DNA of 64,000 nucleotides from Chersky-840 sp963810195 (GCA_963810195.1 CAWEMO010000002.1:372001-436000), one strand, 5' to 3'; counted from the stretch's first letter, positions 17,695 to 27,203 are shown. Notes: generated by a model from the sequence alone, not told the origin. Program-made: numbers and translations.

Positions 17695-17725
17695 CGGCGC
17701 GCCCTCGGGTCGCCGGAGAACGTGA

Positions 17726-17743
17726 CCGGCCCGCTCAGGCCGG
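17726..17743. terminator. Hairpin between convergent genes
   Basis: CCGGCC (17726-17731) pairs with GGCCGG (17738-17743) across a 6-base loop. It lies between the ends of udgB (17694) and the FrhB-like gene (17735), overlapping the latter's stop codon. It may serve as a bidirectional terminator. Confidence 0.4.
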
Positions 17744-18865
17744 GGCAGGAGCGAGGCCCGGTCCCTGCGCCGCGGTCTGCGGCCACCGCCGCCTGCTCAC
17801 GCGGGCGAGCTTGTGCAGCAGCTCCAGCGCGCCGGGATCGTCGTCTCCGGGGCGTGTCTCGATCACGCCGTCGGCGACCATGCCGGCCAGGATGTCTCGC
17901 CCCTGGTCGGTGCGCACGATGGTGAGGGTCCAGTCGCTGAAGGCGCCGATCCCACCCGTGGAGATGTCGGCGTGCTCGGCGGCGAAGTCGGGGCACGACG
18001 TGCAGCCCTCGCGGGTCCAGGCATGGCCCTCTTTGAGGGGCACCTCGTGGTACCCGCCGTCGCGCGTCCAGATCTGGAACACGCCCTTGATGTTGATCTT
18101 GGTGATCTCGGCCCGCTCCAGGCCGTACTTGGCCTCGAAGAGGTCCGGGAAGATGGCGTCGTCGAAGGTCTTCGAGCACAGCAGGCCGATCGACAGGGCC
18201 AGGCGCCGGGCCACCTTGCCCGTCTTGCGGGCCTTCATCACGGCGGGGACCGAGGCCTGGCAGCTCATCCCCACCAGGGCGATGCGCTCGGCGCCGGCCG
18301 CGACGGCCTGGGGATAGGCGAGGGTGTTGGCCGAGTAGGTGTAGCGCGAGCCCGCCGTGGCCAGGACCTCGGCCCGGTTGCGGGCCACCGCTGGAACCGC
18401 CTTCCACGTCCCCTCGCCCTCGAGGGCCGACACCAGGGCGGCGTCGATGACGTCGTGCTCGAGCGCCCAGATGAGGATGGCCGACACGAGCCCGCCGTCC
18501 TGGCCCGAGTCCAGCACGTCAGGGTCCGTGGCGCGGGCCAGGACGATGTCCCCGGAGATCCCCGCCACCTCGTCGGCCGTCCGCTCGCGCCCGAAGAGGA
18601 ACGAGTCGATGTCGGTCTCCCAGTTGCGAAAGCGCGGGCACGCCCGGGTGCACATCGTGCACCCCTTCACGCCATGGGTGCAGTCGGTGGGGCCGCCGTC
18701 CTCGTCGACCTTCCAGGGGCGGTAGACCCCGCCCTCGTCGTCGTACTTCAAGACGTCGTGGGGGCAAGCGATGATGCAGCCCGCGCACCCGGTGCACAGT
18801 CCGGAGGTCACGACTTCTTTGTAGAGATCGGCCCAATGCGGTTTCTCGGGAGGCACGGCGCCCAC
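17735..18865 (-). CDS. Coenzyme F420 hydrogenase/dehydrogenase beta-subunit-like (FrhB family)
   Basis: The 376-residue protein begins with two ferredoxin-like clusters: CTGCAGCIIAC (C24, C27, C30, C34), then a second set in CTHGVKGCTMCTRACP (about 62-77). The remainder matches FrhB/FdhB, which bind FAD and exchange electrons with the deazaflavin F420. Conserved elements are SGQDGGLVSAIL near 120, GMSCQASVPAV near 195 and CTSCPDF near 289, which has further cysteines. It has no adjacent hydrogenase subunits, so it is probably a stand-alone F420-dependent oxidoreductase. GTG 18865 diverges from the Fpg gene only 16 bases away; GTG 18856 is an alternative start. Confidence 0.88.
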   Translation of the reverse strand: MGAVPPEKPHWADLYKEVVTSGLCTGCAGCIIACPHDVLKYDDEGGVYRPWKVDEDGGPTDCTHGVKGCTMCTRACPRFRNWETDIDSFLFGRERTADEVAGISGDIVLARATDPDVLDSGQDGGLVSAILIWALEHDVIDAALVSALEGEGTWKAVPAVARNRAEVLATAGSRYTYSANTLAYPQAVAAGAERIALVGMSCQASVPAVMKARKTGKVARRLALSIGLLCSKTFDDAIFPDLFEAKYGLERAEITKINIKGVFQIWTRDGGYHEVPLKEGHAWTREGCTSCPDFAAEHADISTGGIGAFSDWTLTIVRTDQGRDILAGMVADGVIETRPGDDDPGALELLHKLARVSRRRWPQTAAQGPGLAPAPA

Positions 18866-18881
18866 AGTAGCGTCGGCGGTC

Positions 18882-19691
18882 GTGCCTGAGTTGCCCGAGG
18901 TGGAGGCCTATCGCAGGTTGGCCGAAGGGGCCGTCGACCGGCCCATCGAGCGCGCCGAGCTCGGGGACGGCCGCTTCGTGCGCGGCAGGTCGTCACCGCG
19001 CCACCTCCTCGCCGCGCTGGCCGGCGCTTGGTTCACCCGTGCCCGGCGCCACGGCAAGCTGCTGGTGCTGGAGTTGGGCGGCGCGGACGCGACAGGGGAT
19101 GCGGGCGAGGGCCGGAGCCTCGGGCTCCGCTTCGGCATGACGGGACGGCTCCTGCTCGACGGGCACGCCGGGGTCGACCGGCTCGCCTACTCGAGCGAGC
19201 GCGACGACACGGCGTGGGACCGCTTTTCCGTGCGCTTCGCGGACGGGGGCCGCATGGTGGTGCGCGACCCCCGCCTCCTGGGCGGGGTGGAGCTCGACCC
19301 CGACGAGTCCCTGCTCGGGCCCGACGCCCTCGGGATCACCGCGACCGAGCTGCGCCGAGCGCTCGAGCACAGCGTGGTGGCGGTCAAGGCCCGGCTCATG
19401 GACCAGCACCGCGTGGCGGGGGTGGGCAACCTCATCGCCGACGAGGTGCTGTGGCGCGCCTCGCTCGCCCCCCACCGACGTTCCGGCTCACTGACCCCGG
19501 CGGAACACCGCCGCCTCCACCGTCATCTGGTGGGGACCTTGGAGACGCTCATGGAGCGGGGCGGATCACACCTCGGCGACCTCATGCCCGAGCGGGTGCT
19601 GGGCGGTCGATGCCCACGCGACGGGACCGAGCTCGTCCGGTCGACGGTGGGAGGGCGCACGAGCTGGTGGTGCCCCCGTCACCAGCGCTGA
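18882..19691 (+). CDS. mutM: Formamidopyrimidine-DNA glycosylase (Fpg/MutM family) with altered zinc finger
   Basis: The 269-residue protein starts with the catalytic N-terminus PELPEVE, so Pro2 is the Schiff-base nucleophile once Met is removed. It has the beta-elimination Lys in RRHGKLLVLEL near 57 and the helix-two-turn-helix DQHRVAGVGNLIADEVLW near 169-186. The family excises oxidised purines. The C-terminal zinc finger is unusual: instead of CxxC...CxxC it reads CPRD...CPRH, so two ligands are replaced by Asp and His. The start GTG 18882 is fixed by the motif; TAGCGT at 18868-18873 ends 8 bases before it, suggesting a leaderless mRNA. Confidence 0.9.
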   Translation: MPELPEVEAYRRLAEGAVDRPIERAELGDGRFVRGRSSPRHLLAALAGAWFTRARRHGKLLVLELGGADATGDAGEGRSLGLRFGMTGRLLLDGHAGVDRLAYSSERDDTAWDRFSVRFADGGRMVVRDPRLLGGVELDPDESLLGPDALGITATELRRALEHSVVAVKARLMDQHRVAGVGNLIADEVLWRASLAPHRRSGSLTPAEHRRLHRHLVGTLETLMERGGSHLGDLMPERVLGGRCPRDGTELVRSTVGGRTSWWCPRHQR

Positions 19692-19702
19692 CCCCGACGG
19701 GC

Positions 19703-20203
19703 TCAGTCGCCGAGCTCGGCGAGGACCTTCTGTGCGTGGCCGTCGGCCTTGACGTGGTACCAGGCGCGCCGGACCTTGCCGTCGGGCCCGACGAGGAAGG
19801 TCGAGCGGATCACGCCCACCGACTTCTTGCCGTACAGGGTCTTCTCGCCCCAGGCGCCGTAGCGCTCCATGACGCCGTGGCCCGCGTCGCTCAACAGCGG
19901 GAAGCGCAACCCGTACTTCTTGCGAAACGCCACATGCTTGTCGGCGCCGTCGGGGGAGATGCCGAGCACCGCCACCCCCGCCTGGGAGAAGGCCCGGAGG
20001 TTGTCGTTGAACTGGCACGCCTCTTTCGTGCACCCCGGCGTGTCGTCCGCCGGGTAGAAGTACACGACCACAGGCTTGCCGGCGAAGTCGCGCAGCGACA
20101 CCTTGGTGGCGTCCTGGTCCGGCAGCGTAAAGGCCGGGGCCTTGTCGCCGGGGCCGAGGCGCGTCCTGCCCCCTGTGTCGTCTCCGTCTGCGTCGTCTGC
20201 CAT
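19703..20203 (-). CDS. bcp: Thiol peroxidase, Bcp/PrxQ family
   Basis: The 166-residue peroxiredoxin has the peroxidatic cysteine at 58 and the resolving cysteine at 63 in TPGCTKEACQF. That five-residue spacing is typical of two-Cys Bcp proteins, which reduce hydrogen and organic peroxides using thioredoxin. ATG 20203 follows AAAGGAGG with good spacing, which decides the start; the open frame extends upstream without family similarity. It is convergent with the Fpg gene (11-base gap) and divergent from thiC. Confidence 0.93.
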   Translation of the reverse strand: MADDADGDDTGGRTRLGPGDKAPAFTLPDQDATKVSLRDFAGKPVVVYFYPADDTPGCTKEACQFNDNLRAFSQAGVAVLGISPDGADKHVAFRKKYGLRFPLLSDAGHGVMERYGAWGEKTLYGKKSVGVIRSTFLVGPDGKVRRAWYHVKADGHAQKVLAELGD

Positions 20204-20291
20204 GGGGAGCTCCTCCTTTAGTGCGGGCCCCACCATGGCACAGCCCGCAGGTCACCGGCCCGGCGGCGCGGGCCGGTGGTTCTCGCGCGAG

Positions 20292-20386
20292 ACTCGGGGC
20301 GCGGGAGCTCGGAGGTACCGGGCTGAGAGGGCGCCTCGCCGGCGCCGACCGTCGACCTGATCCGGGTAATGCCGGCGGAGGGAGGA
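20292..20386 (+). promoter_or_regulatory. TPP riboswitch (THI element) upstream of thiC
   Basis: The conserved blocks of the thiamine-pyrophosphate riboswitch are present in order: GGGCTGAGAGG at 20320-20330, then ACCTGATCCGGGTAATGCC at 20355-20373, and GGCGGAGGGAG at 20374-20384. The element ends just before thiC ATG 20392, so TPP binding probably hides the ribosome site or ends transcription. Outer boundaries are approximate. Confidence 0.95.
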
Positions 20387-20391
20387 CCGAG

Positions 20392-22243
20392 ATGCGCATC
20401 ACCGACGTCACCCCGGCGCGCGACGCGGGGACCAACGAGGCGGGGACCAACGAGGCGGGGACCAACGAGGCGGGGACCAACGAGGCGGGGACGGACGCGC
20501 CCGCCATCGACGAAGCGGCGTTCAACCGCCGCAAGGTGTACCGCCAGGGCACGGCCCCGGGGGTGCGCGTCCCGTTCGTCGAGGTGTCGCTGTCTCCCAC
20601 GCCCGGACCCGGGGCGACGCCCAACGCGCCGGTCCTCCTCTACGACACCTCGGGTCCCGGATCGGACCCCCGCGGCGGATTGACGCCGATGCGGCTCGGT
20701 TGGATCTCGGGGCGCGGGGACGTGGTGGAGCACGACGGGCGCGCCGCCACCCTGCGCGACGACGGGCGTGGCGCCACGCGCCGCGGGGCGCCCGAGGCGT
20801 TCCCCGGGTCACGCCGGCGCCCACTCGTGGCCCGGGGGCCCGAGCCCGTGACGCAGCTGCACTACGCGCTGGCGCGGTGAGATCACCCCCGAGATGGAGT
20901 TCGTGGCGGTGCGCGAACAGATGGACCCCTCCACCGTGCGCGACGAGTTGGCCGCGGGCCGCGCCATCATCCCGGCCAACGTCAACCATCCCGAGTCCGA
21001 GCCCATGGCCATCGGGCGGGCGTTCCTGGTGAAGGTGAACGCCAACATCGGGAACTCGGCAGTGACCTCCTCAGTGGCGGAGGAGGTCGAGAAGCTGACC
21101 TGGGCGACGCATTGGGGCGCGGACACCGTCATGGACCTGTCCACGGGGCCCGACATCCACACCACGCGCGAGTGGATCGTGCGCAACTCGCCGGTGCCCA
21201 TCGGCACCGTGCCCATCTACCAGGCACTCGAGAAAGTGGACGGTCGTCCCGAGGAGCTCACCTGGGACATCTACCGCGACACCGTCATCGAGCAGGCCGA
21301 GCAGGGGGTCGACTACTTCACGGTCCACGCCGGCGTGCTCCTGCGCTACGTCCCGCTCACCGCCCGCAGGGTCACGGGCATCGTGAGCCGGGGCGGCTCG
21401 ATCATGGCGGCGTGGTGCCTGGCGCACCACGAGGAGAACTTCCTCTACACCCGCTTCGAGGAGCTGTGCGAGATCCTCGCCTCCTACGATGTGGCCTTCT
21501 CGCTCGGCGACGGGTTGCGGCCGGGCTCGGTCGCGGACGCCAACGACGAGGCGCAGTTCGCGGAGCTGCGCACGCTCGGCGAGCTCACCGAAGTGGCGTG
21601 GCGCCACGACGTCCAGGTGATGATCGAGGGTCCCGGGCACGTGCCCCTGCACCGCATCGCCGAGAACGTGACGCTGCAGCAGGAGGTGTGCCACGAGGCC
21701 CCCTTCTACACGTTGGGCCCGCTCACCACCGACGTGGCGCCGGGCTACGACCACATCACGTCCGCCATCGGCGCCGCCGTCATCGGCATGCACGGCACCG
21801 CCATGCTCTGCTACGTCACGCCCAAAGAGCACCTGGGCCTTCCCGATCGCGACGACGTGAAGGCGGGGATGATCGCCTACAAGATCGCGGCCCACGCCGC
21901 GGACGTGGCCAAAGGCCACCCCGGCGCCCAGGCGTGGGACGACGCGTTGTCGGCGGCGCGCTTCGAGTTCCGGTGGGAGGACCAGTTCAACCTGTCGCTC
22001 GACCCCGGCACGGCGCGCCGCTACCACGACGCCACGCTGCCGGCCGCGCCGGCCAAGACGGCGCACTTCTGCTCGATGTGCGGACCCAAGTTCTGCTCCA
22101 TGCGCATCAGCCACGACGTCCGGGCGCTGGCGGACTCCGAGGGGGTGTCCCCCGAGGAGGCGCTCGCGCTGGGCATGCAGGCCAAGGCGGTGGAGTTCCG
22201 CTCCTCGGGGGCCGAGATCTACCGCGCACCGGCCGCCCCCTGA
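20392..22243 (+). CDS. thiC: Phosphomethylpyrimidine synthase ThiC, apparent single-base frameshift
   Basis: ThiC is the radical-SAM enzyme that turns aminoimidazole ribotide into the thiamine pyrimidine. The N-terminal part (20392-20880) ends in PVTQLHYA and then hits a stop. The rest (from MEFVAVREQ, 20894) is in another frame. Removing the T at 20870 restores HYARRGEITPEMEF, the family sequence, and a 616-residue protein. The C-terminal cluster motif CSMCGPKFC is intact. Near the start are four copies of a GTNEA repeat not normal for the family. Control by the upstream TPP riboswitch fits. The frameshift is probably a consensus error because the whole gene is otherwise conserved. Confidence 0.93.
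20427..20486 (+). repeat. Four exact 15-bp repeats in the thiC 5' end
   Basis: The unit GGGGACCAACGAGGC is repeated exactly at 20427, 20442, 20457 and 20472. It encodes GTNEA four times, in the non-conserved N-terminus of ThiC. Confidence 0.95.
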
Positions 22244-22260
22244 ATCCGACGGGGCGCACC

Positions 22261-22310
22261 GGGCGCCCGGCTCGGCGCGCACTTCGGGCGTCCGGCTCGG
22301 CGCGCACCTC
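22261..22310 (+). repeat. 25-bp direct repeat upstream of the DEAD-box gene
   Basis: Bases 22261-22285 and 22286-22310 are adjacent copies differing at two positions. They lie in the 187-base gap between thiC and the helicase gene, upstream of a TACACT hexamer (22362-22367) that could be the helicase -10. Confidence 0.8.
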
Positions 22311-22430
22311 GGGGCGTCTGACCAGGTGCGGGGTCAGAAACGTCGAGTTCGGGGCCCTGACCGCTACACTGGGTTTCGTAAGCCGCGGCGATCCGCCGCG
22401 TGCACCGGGGTCTTCCTCACCGGTTCTTCG

Positions 22431-23765
22431 ATGGCCGCCACAGAAGCGGCCGGGGCGGAGTCATCGAGGCGGGCCCGCCCCCGCGGCCGATGGGCGGCCG
22501 TCAGCGAAGACAAGCGAGCGACACCACAGATGACAGTGACCTCCAGGGGCCCGGCGGAGCTGGACAGCTCCGATCCCGAGCTCGATGTGCCCGTCCCCGT
22601 CCCCACCACCTTCGAGGAGCTGGGCGTGGCCCCCGAGCTCGTGGCGGTGCTCCGTTCTCAGGGCATCACCGCCCCGTTCCCGGTGCAGGCGCTCACGATC
22701 CCCGACGGCATCGCCGGACGCGACGTGTGCGGCAAGGCCAAGACCGGCTCGGGCAAGACCCTGGCCTTCGGGCTCCCCCTGCTCATGCGGGGGGGTACCG
22801 GCGGCCCCGACAGCCCGCGCGCTCTCGTACTCGTCCCCACGAGAGAGCTCGCCGTTCAGGTGGCCGACGTGCTCGAGCCCCTGGGCAAGGCGGCCGGGCG
22901 GCGCGTCGTGGTGGTCTACGGCGGCGCCGACATCGAGCGCCAGATCAAAAAGCTCCACAAGGGTGTCGACGTAGTGATCGCCACGCCGGGACGGTTGATC
23001 GACCTGACCGACCGGCGGGCCGTGTCGCTGGCCAAGATCGAGGTGGTCGTGCTCGACGAGGCCGACCGCATGGCCGACATGGGGTTCCTGCCCCAGGTGG
23101 AGTGGGTGCTGCGCCGGATCGAGGGTCGGCACCAGACCATGTTGTTCTCGGCCACCCTCGACGGCGACGTGGACCGCGTGGTGAAGCGCCATCTGCACGA
23201 CCCCGTGCGCCACGAGGTCGCCTCGGTGACGGCGACGGTCGAGTCCATGGAGCACCGCTTCCTGCAGGTCCACCAGATGGACAAGGTGAAGGTGGTGGCG
23301 TCGATCTGCCGCGGTGCCACCAAGGCGCTCGTCTTCGTGCGGACCAAGCGCGGTGCGGACCGCCTGGTCGAGCAGCTCGGGCGTGAGCGGGTGCGGGCGG
23401 CCGCCATCCACGGCGACCTGCGCCAGTCCAGCCGCGAGAAGGCGCTCGAGGACTTCACCGCCGGGCGTCTGCACGTCCTGGTCGCCACCGACGTCGCCGC
23501 GCGTGGCCTGGACATCGACGACGTGGACGTGGTCGTGCACTACGACCCACCCGAGGACCACAAGGCGTACCTGCACCGCTCGGGCCGCACCGCACGCGCC
23601 GGGGGCTCGGGTGTGGTGGCCACCCTCGTGCTGTGGAACGAGATCCTCGACGTCGAGCGGATCCAGAAGCGCCTCAGCCTGCGGGCGCCGATCGTGGAGA
23701 TCTTCTCCAACGACCCTCGCCTCGCGGACCTGGCTGCCTGGCAGCCGGACCAGGGCGCGGCCTGA
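22431..23765 (+). CDS. DEAD-box ATP-dependent RNA helicase (RhlE/DeaD type)
   Basis: The protein has all core helicase motifs: a Q motif ending FPVQALTIP, Walker A AKTGSGKT, PTRELA, TPGRLID, DEAD in VLDEADRMADMGF, SAT, and motif VI HRSGRTARAG. It lacks the long C-terminal RNA-binding extension of DeaD/CsdA, so it is a compact helicase for RNA unwinding, probably in ribosome assembly or mRNA decay. The start is uncertain: ATG 22431 gives 444 residues, ATG 22530 gives 411. Neither has a good ribosome site. The 33 extra residues are basic and not conserved. Confidence 0.9.
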   Translation: MAATEAAGAESSRRARPRGRWAAVSEDKRATPQMTVTSRGPAELDSSDPELDVPVPVPTTFEELGVAPELVAVLRSQGITAPFPVQALTIPDGIAGRDVCGKAKTGSGKTLAFGLPLLMRGGTGGPDSPRALVLVPTRELAVQVADVLEPLGKAAGRRVVVVYGGADIERQIKKLHKGVDVVIATPGRLIDLTDRRAVSLAKIEVVVLDEADRMADMGFLPQVEWVLRRIEGRHQTMLFSATLDGDVDRVVKRHLHDPVRHEVASVTATVESMEHRFLQVHQMDKVKVVASICRGATKALVFVRTKRGADRLVEQLGRERVRAAAIHGDLRQSSREKALEDFTAGRLHVLVATDVAARGLDIDDVDVVVHYDPPEDHKAYLHRSGRTARAGGSGVVATLVLWNEILDVERIQKRLSLRAPIVEIFSNDPRLADLAAWQPDQGAA

Positions 23766-23812
23766 GCCCCACCCGTCGGGGACCCGGTAGCGCCAGGCGG
23801 TACCCGGCCGTC

Positions 23813-25054
23813 GTGTGTGACACCCTGTGCGTGCTCGGCCAGCACGGCACGCTCTTCGCCAAGAACTCCGACCGACCCGTGCGCGAGGTGCAGGTGGTCG
23901 AAGCCCACGGACGCCGCGCCGGCGGGGGCCGGCTCCGCACCCAGTACCTCGAGCTGCACGACAGCGGTGCCGCCGCCACGCTCCTGTCGCGCCCGGTGTG
24001 GCTGTGGGGCGCCGAGCACGGGATCAACGAGCACGGCGTCGCCATCGGCAACGAGATGGTCAACACCAGAGACGACCCCCGTGCCGCGCCGGCCGCCCTG
24101 CTCGGTATGGACCTGGTCCGCCTCGGCCTCGAGCGCGCCGAGAGCGCCGAGGACGCCCTCGACGTCATGACCGGCCTCCTCGAGCGACACGGTCAGGGCG
24201 GTGTCGGCGACTCAGTCAACGACATCGCCTACTGGTCCTCGTTCCTCCTCTGTGACCGTGCCTCGGCGTGGGTGCTCGAGACCTCGGGGCGGAAGTGGGC
24301 GGCACGCCCGGTCGACAGGGGCGGCGCCATCTCCAACCGCCTGACGCTGCGGCGCGACTGGACGCGCGCGTCGGCAGGGATCGCGCCCGGGACGGACATC
24401 GACACGTGGCGGGACCCGGCAACGCCGACGGGTTTCGCCGACGGCCGCCTTGCCGCCAGCCGGGCCTTCGTGCAGCGGTGCATCGCCTCGCCTGCGTCGG
24501 CAATCCCGTCCGCAGCGGCGCGCGCCGCGGTGGCGCATCTGCGCGACCACGGCAGCGGGGCGTGGGGCGCGCCCGGAAGCGACGGCCGCGTCGTCGCCGC
24601 GCCCACCGAGGTCCGGGCCGACGGCGCCGGGGTCACCGTGTGCATGCACGTCCGGGACTTCGAGGCCACGACGGCTTCGATGGTGGCCGAGATCCCGGCC
24701 GACTCCGCGAGCCCCGGGCGCGCCTGGGTGGCCGTGGGCAGCCCGTGCGCGTCGGTGTTCGTCCCCGCGCTCGCCCCCTCGCCGGCGTCACCGCACGCGC
24801 CGGTGCCGGGCTCGTGCGGGCGCGCCACCTCGGCTCGGCGTTTCGCCGCGCTCGGCCGCGCCGCTGAGGCCGACGCGGCGACGCTCGGCGCCGTGCGTGC
24901 CATGCTGGGCCCGGTCGAGGCGGCGCTGTGGGACGAAGCCGACACCCTCGACGCCGATCCGCTCCGGTGGCAGGCCTTCGCCACCGACGCCGACCGGCAG
25001 GTGCTCGGCGCGCTCGACACGCTGGCCCGACACGGCATCGGCACGACGGCCTGA
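23813..25054 (+). CDS. Secernin/C69-type N-terminal nucleophile peptidase
   Basis: The 413-residue product has CDTL at its very N-terminus, with Cys2 the expected nucleophile after removal of the initiator residue. This is typical of C69/secernin Ntn-hydrolases. KNSDRPVREVQ near 20, EHGINEHGVAIGNEM near 75 and the AWVLET segment near 160 also fit. The family hydrolyses dipeptides or other amides; no signal peptide is present. Start GTG 23813 was chosen because it places Cys at position 2. It follows the helicase by 47 bases and may share its transcript. Confidence 0.85.
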   Translation: MCDTLCVLGQHGTLFAKNSDRPVREVQVVEAHGRRAGGGRLRTQYLELHDSGAAATLLSRPVWLWGAEHGINEHGVAIGNEMVNTRDDPRAAPAALLGMDLVRLGLERAESAEDALDVMTGLLERHGQGGVGDSVNDIAYWSSFLLCDRASAWVLETSGRKWAARPVDRGGAISNRLTLRRDWTRASAGIAPGTDIDTWRDPATPTGFADGRLAASRAFVQRCIASPASAIPSAAARAAVAHLRDHGSGAWGAPGSDGRVVAAPTEVRADGAGVTVCMHVRDFEATTASMVAEIPADSASPGRAWVAVGSPCASVFVPALAPSPASPHAPVPGSCGRATSARRFAALGRAAEADAATLGAVRAMLGPVEAALWDEADTLDADPLRWQAFATDADRQVLGALDTLARHGIGTTA

Positions 25055-25163
25055 GCTCGGGGACCCCCAGGGTCGGAGATGCCGGCGGAGGGCTCGGTGC
25101 GAGGAGTCCGCAGGTGGGTCTGCGGCCGGATCGGCTGTCGGGACCCCCGGTAGAATCGCCGCC

Positions 25164-25916
25164 ATGGCGATCCAGGGGCACGACTCGGCCGCGCTCGCTC
25201 TCGACGACCTCGAGGACGTCGAGAGGATCCTGGTGGTGTGCGCCCACCCCGACGATGTCGACTTCGGTGTGGCGGGCTCGGTGGCGACCTGGGTGAAGGC
25301 GGGCATCGACGTCGGCTACTGCATCGTCACCGACGGGGATGCGGGTGGATCGGACCGTTCGGTCTCTCGTCCCGACATGGCCGTGACCCGACGCGAGGAA
25401 CAGCGGGCCGCGGCGGCCGAGGTGGGGGTGCGCGACGTCACGTTCCTCGGCTACCCCGACGGGCGGTTGACGCCGAGCATCGAGCTGCGGCGTGACATCA
25501 GCAGGCAGATCCGCCTCGTGCGCCCGCAGCGCCTCGTGTGCCAGTCGCCCGAGCGGCTCTGGGACCGTATCCCGGCCAGCCATCCGGACCACCTGGCGGC
25601 GGGTGAGGCGTCGGTGTGCGCGGTGTATCCCGACGCCCGCAACCCCTTCGCCCACCCCGAGCTCCTCGCCGAGGGCCTCGAGCCTCACACCGTCCCCGAG
25701 ATCTGGATGATGGCCGCGCCGGAGCCGAACCGCGCCGTGGAGATCACCGACACCTTCGACCGCAAGATCGCCGCGCTGCGCCGGCACCGGAGCCAGGTGG
25801 GCGAGGGCGAGTGGCTCGACGGGCGGATCCGCACCTGGGTCGAAGCCGGCGGGCGCCAGGCCGGTCTGGGAGAGGGCCGGCTGGCCGAGCTGTTCCGGGT
25901 CGTCGCCACCCCCTGA
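25164..25916 (+). CDS. PIG-L/LmbE-family deacetylase
   Basis: The 250-residue protein has the zinc motif AHPDD (near 29-33) and the third zinc ligand region SHPDHLAAG (near 139), both hallmarks of LmbE-like N-deacetylases such as MshB and Mca of mycothiol metabolism. The length suits a GlcNAc-type deacetylase or mycothiol S-conjugate amidase relative; I cannot tell which. TAGAAT at 25151-25156 lies 7 bases before ATG 25164 with no ribosome site, a clear leaderless arrangement. The glutamine amidotransferase gene begins 8 bases after its stop. Confidence 0.88.
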   Translation: MAIQGHDSAALALDDLEDVERILVVCAHPDDVDFGVAGSVATWVKAGIDVGYCIVTDGDAGGSDRSVSRPDMAVTRREEQRAAAAEVGVRDVTFLGYPDGRLTPSIELRRDISRQIRLVRPQRLVCQSPERLWDRIPASHPDHLAAGEASVCAVYPDARNPFAHPELLAEGLEPHTVPEIWMMAAPEPNRAVEITDTFDRKIAALRRHRSQVGEGEWLDGRIRTWVEAGGRQAGLGEGRLAELFRVVATP

Positions 25917-25923
25917 CGGCCCC

Positions 25924-26670
25924 GTGCCGCCCGACCTTCGACGCCCCACCGGCGCGCCTCCGGGCGCGGCGTCGGGCCCGCATGGGGGCGCGCCGCGGGC
26001 GCGTCGCTGGGTCGTGGTCCAGCACGCCCCGCACGAGGGCCCCGGACTCCTGGCCGGGGTGTTGTGCGCCGCCGGGCTGGACGCGCACGTGGTGCGGCTC
26101 GACCTCGGAGAGCGGCTTCCCGGGCCCGGCGAGATGGGCGGTGTCGTCGTCCTGGGAGGTGCCATGGGGGTCCACGACACGGCCGAATTCCCGTGGCTGG
26201 AGACCGAGCGCCGGTGGATCGCCGACACCGTGGGCTCCGGCGTCCCCGTGTTGGGCGTGTGCCTGGGCGCGCAGCTCCTGGCGGCGGCCCTGGGGGCGGA
26301 GGTGACGACGGGCCCGTCGCCCGAGGTCGGCGTGGGAGAAGTGGAGCTCACCGCCGAGGGGAGGGCCGACCCCGTCCTCGGGCCCGAGGGCGCGCGCGTG
26401 CCGGTCATCCACTGGCACGGCGACACCTTCGAGATCCCCGACGGTGCCGTGCTCCTGGCGACAGGGGCGCGCTACGCGAACCAGGCCTTCCGGTACGGGC
26501 ACCGGGTGTACGGACTGCAATTTCACGTCGAGGTGGACGACCACATGGCCGAGGCCTGGGCGCCGGATCTGCCACGGGACGTCAACCTGGCCCGCGACGA
26601 CCGCCGTGCGGTCGAAGCGGTGGGACGGCGCGTGCTGGCGAGGTTCGTCGAGGTGGCGCGCCGCCCCTGA
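25924..26670 (+). CDS. Class I glutamine amidotransferase domain protein
   Basis: The 248-residue protein is a stand-alone triad-type glutaminase. It has an oxyanion segment VVLGGAMGVHD near 76, nucleophile Cys in GVCLGAQ near 119, and His-Glu in FHVEVDDHM near 200. Such proteins hydrolyse glutamine or gamma-glutamyl compounds and resemble the GMP-synthase glutaminase. No synthetase partner is adjacent. The first 28 residues are Pro/Gly-rich and may not be translated; the family begins at WVVVQHAPHEGPG. It follows the LmbE gene closely and is probably co-transcribed. Confidence 0.85.
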   Translation: MPPDLRRPTGAPPGAASGPHGGAPRARRWVVVQHAPHEGPGLLAGVLCAAGLDAHVVRLDLGERLPGPGEMGGVVVLGGAMGVHDTAEFPWLETERRWIADTVGSGVPVLGVCLGAQLLAAALGAEVTTGPSPEVGVGEVELTAEGRADPVLGPEGARVPVIHWHGDTFEIPDGAVLLATGARYANQAFRYGHRVYGLQFHVEVDDHMAEAWAPDLPRDVNLARDDRRAVEAVGRRVLARFVEVARRP

Positions 26671-26730
26671 GTCCGTTGCGGCCACCGCGGTCGGCACAGG
26701 GCCCACCCGCGGCGAGAGGCGCGTGTGTGT

Positions 26731-27191
26731 TCAGACCCAGCGTAGGTCGTCGTCGTCGACCTGCTCGGTGACGCGGGCGCAGGTCGGGCAGTACCAGCGT
26801 GCCTCGAGGGGCGTGCCGCACGAACGGTGATGCGGGCCCTCGACATCGCCCCCGGCGTCGCGTGCCCCCCACCGGCTGAGCAGCCGCAACGCGCCGGCGA
26901 GGTCGTGTCCGGCTTCGGTGACGCGGTACTCCACGCGCGGCGGCCGGTCCGAGTAGCGCGCCCCACGACGAGCCCCTGTTCCTCGAGGCGCCGCAGCCGG
27001 GCGCTCAGCACGTTGGGGGCCACCCGCGGGATCGCCGCCTGGAGCTCGGAGAACCGCCGCGGTCCGTCGAGGAGGGCGTCGACCACGAGGAGGGTCCACC
27101 GGTCGCCCACGGCGGCCATGGCGGCGTCGAGTCCCGAGCTCACGTCGCCGATCCTCGCATGCGGGGCCGCGCCCGCCCGTTCCCGGCGCAC
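26731..27191 (-). CDS. HxlR-family winged-helix regulator, apparent single-base frameshift
   Basis: The N-terminal half (VGDRWTLLVVDALLDGPRRF, then LSARLRRLEEQGLVV) is a HxlR/MarR-like DNA-binding domain. The normal continuation RYSDRPPRVEYRVTEAG appears in another frame. Adding one G to the run of four (C at 26961-26964 on the plus strand) rejoins them into a 153-residue protein. The C-terminus carries CGTPLEARWYCPTC, a zinc-ribbon-like tail present in some actinobacterial members. The start is GTG 27191 or a later GTG. It diverges from the HtrA-like gene, and a 17-bp palindrome lies between them. The frameshift is probably a homopolymer error. Confidence 0.85.
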
Positions 27192-27203
27192 CCACCCATG
27201 GTA

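Noticed and set aside
20221..20880. The short 5' thiC frame as a separate protein
   Set aside because: It ends in PVTQLHYA, the standard internal ThiC sequence, which resumes in another frame a few bases later, so it is part of thiC.
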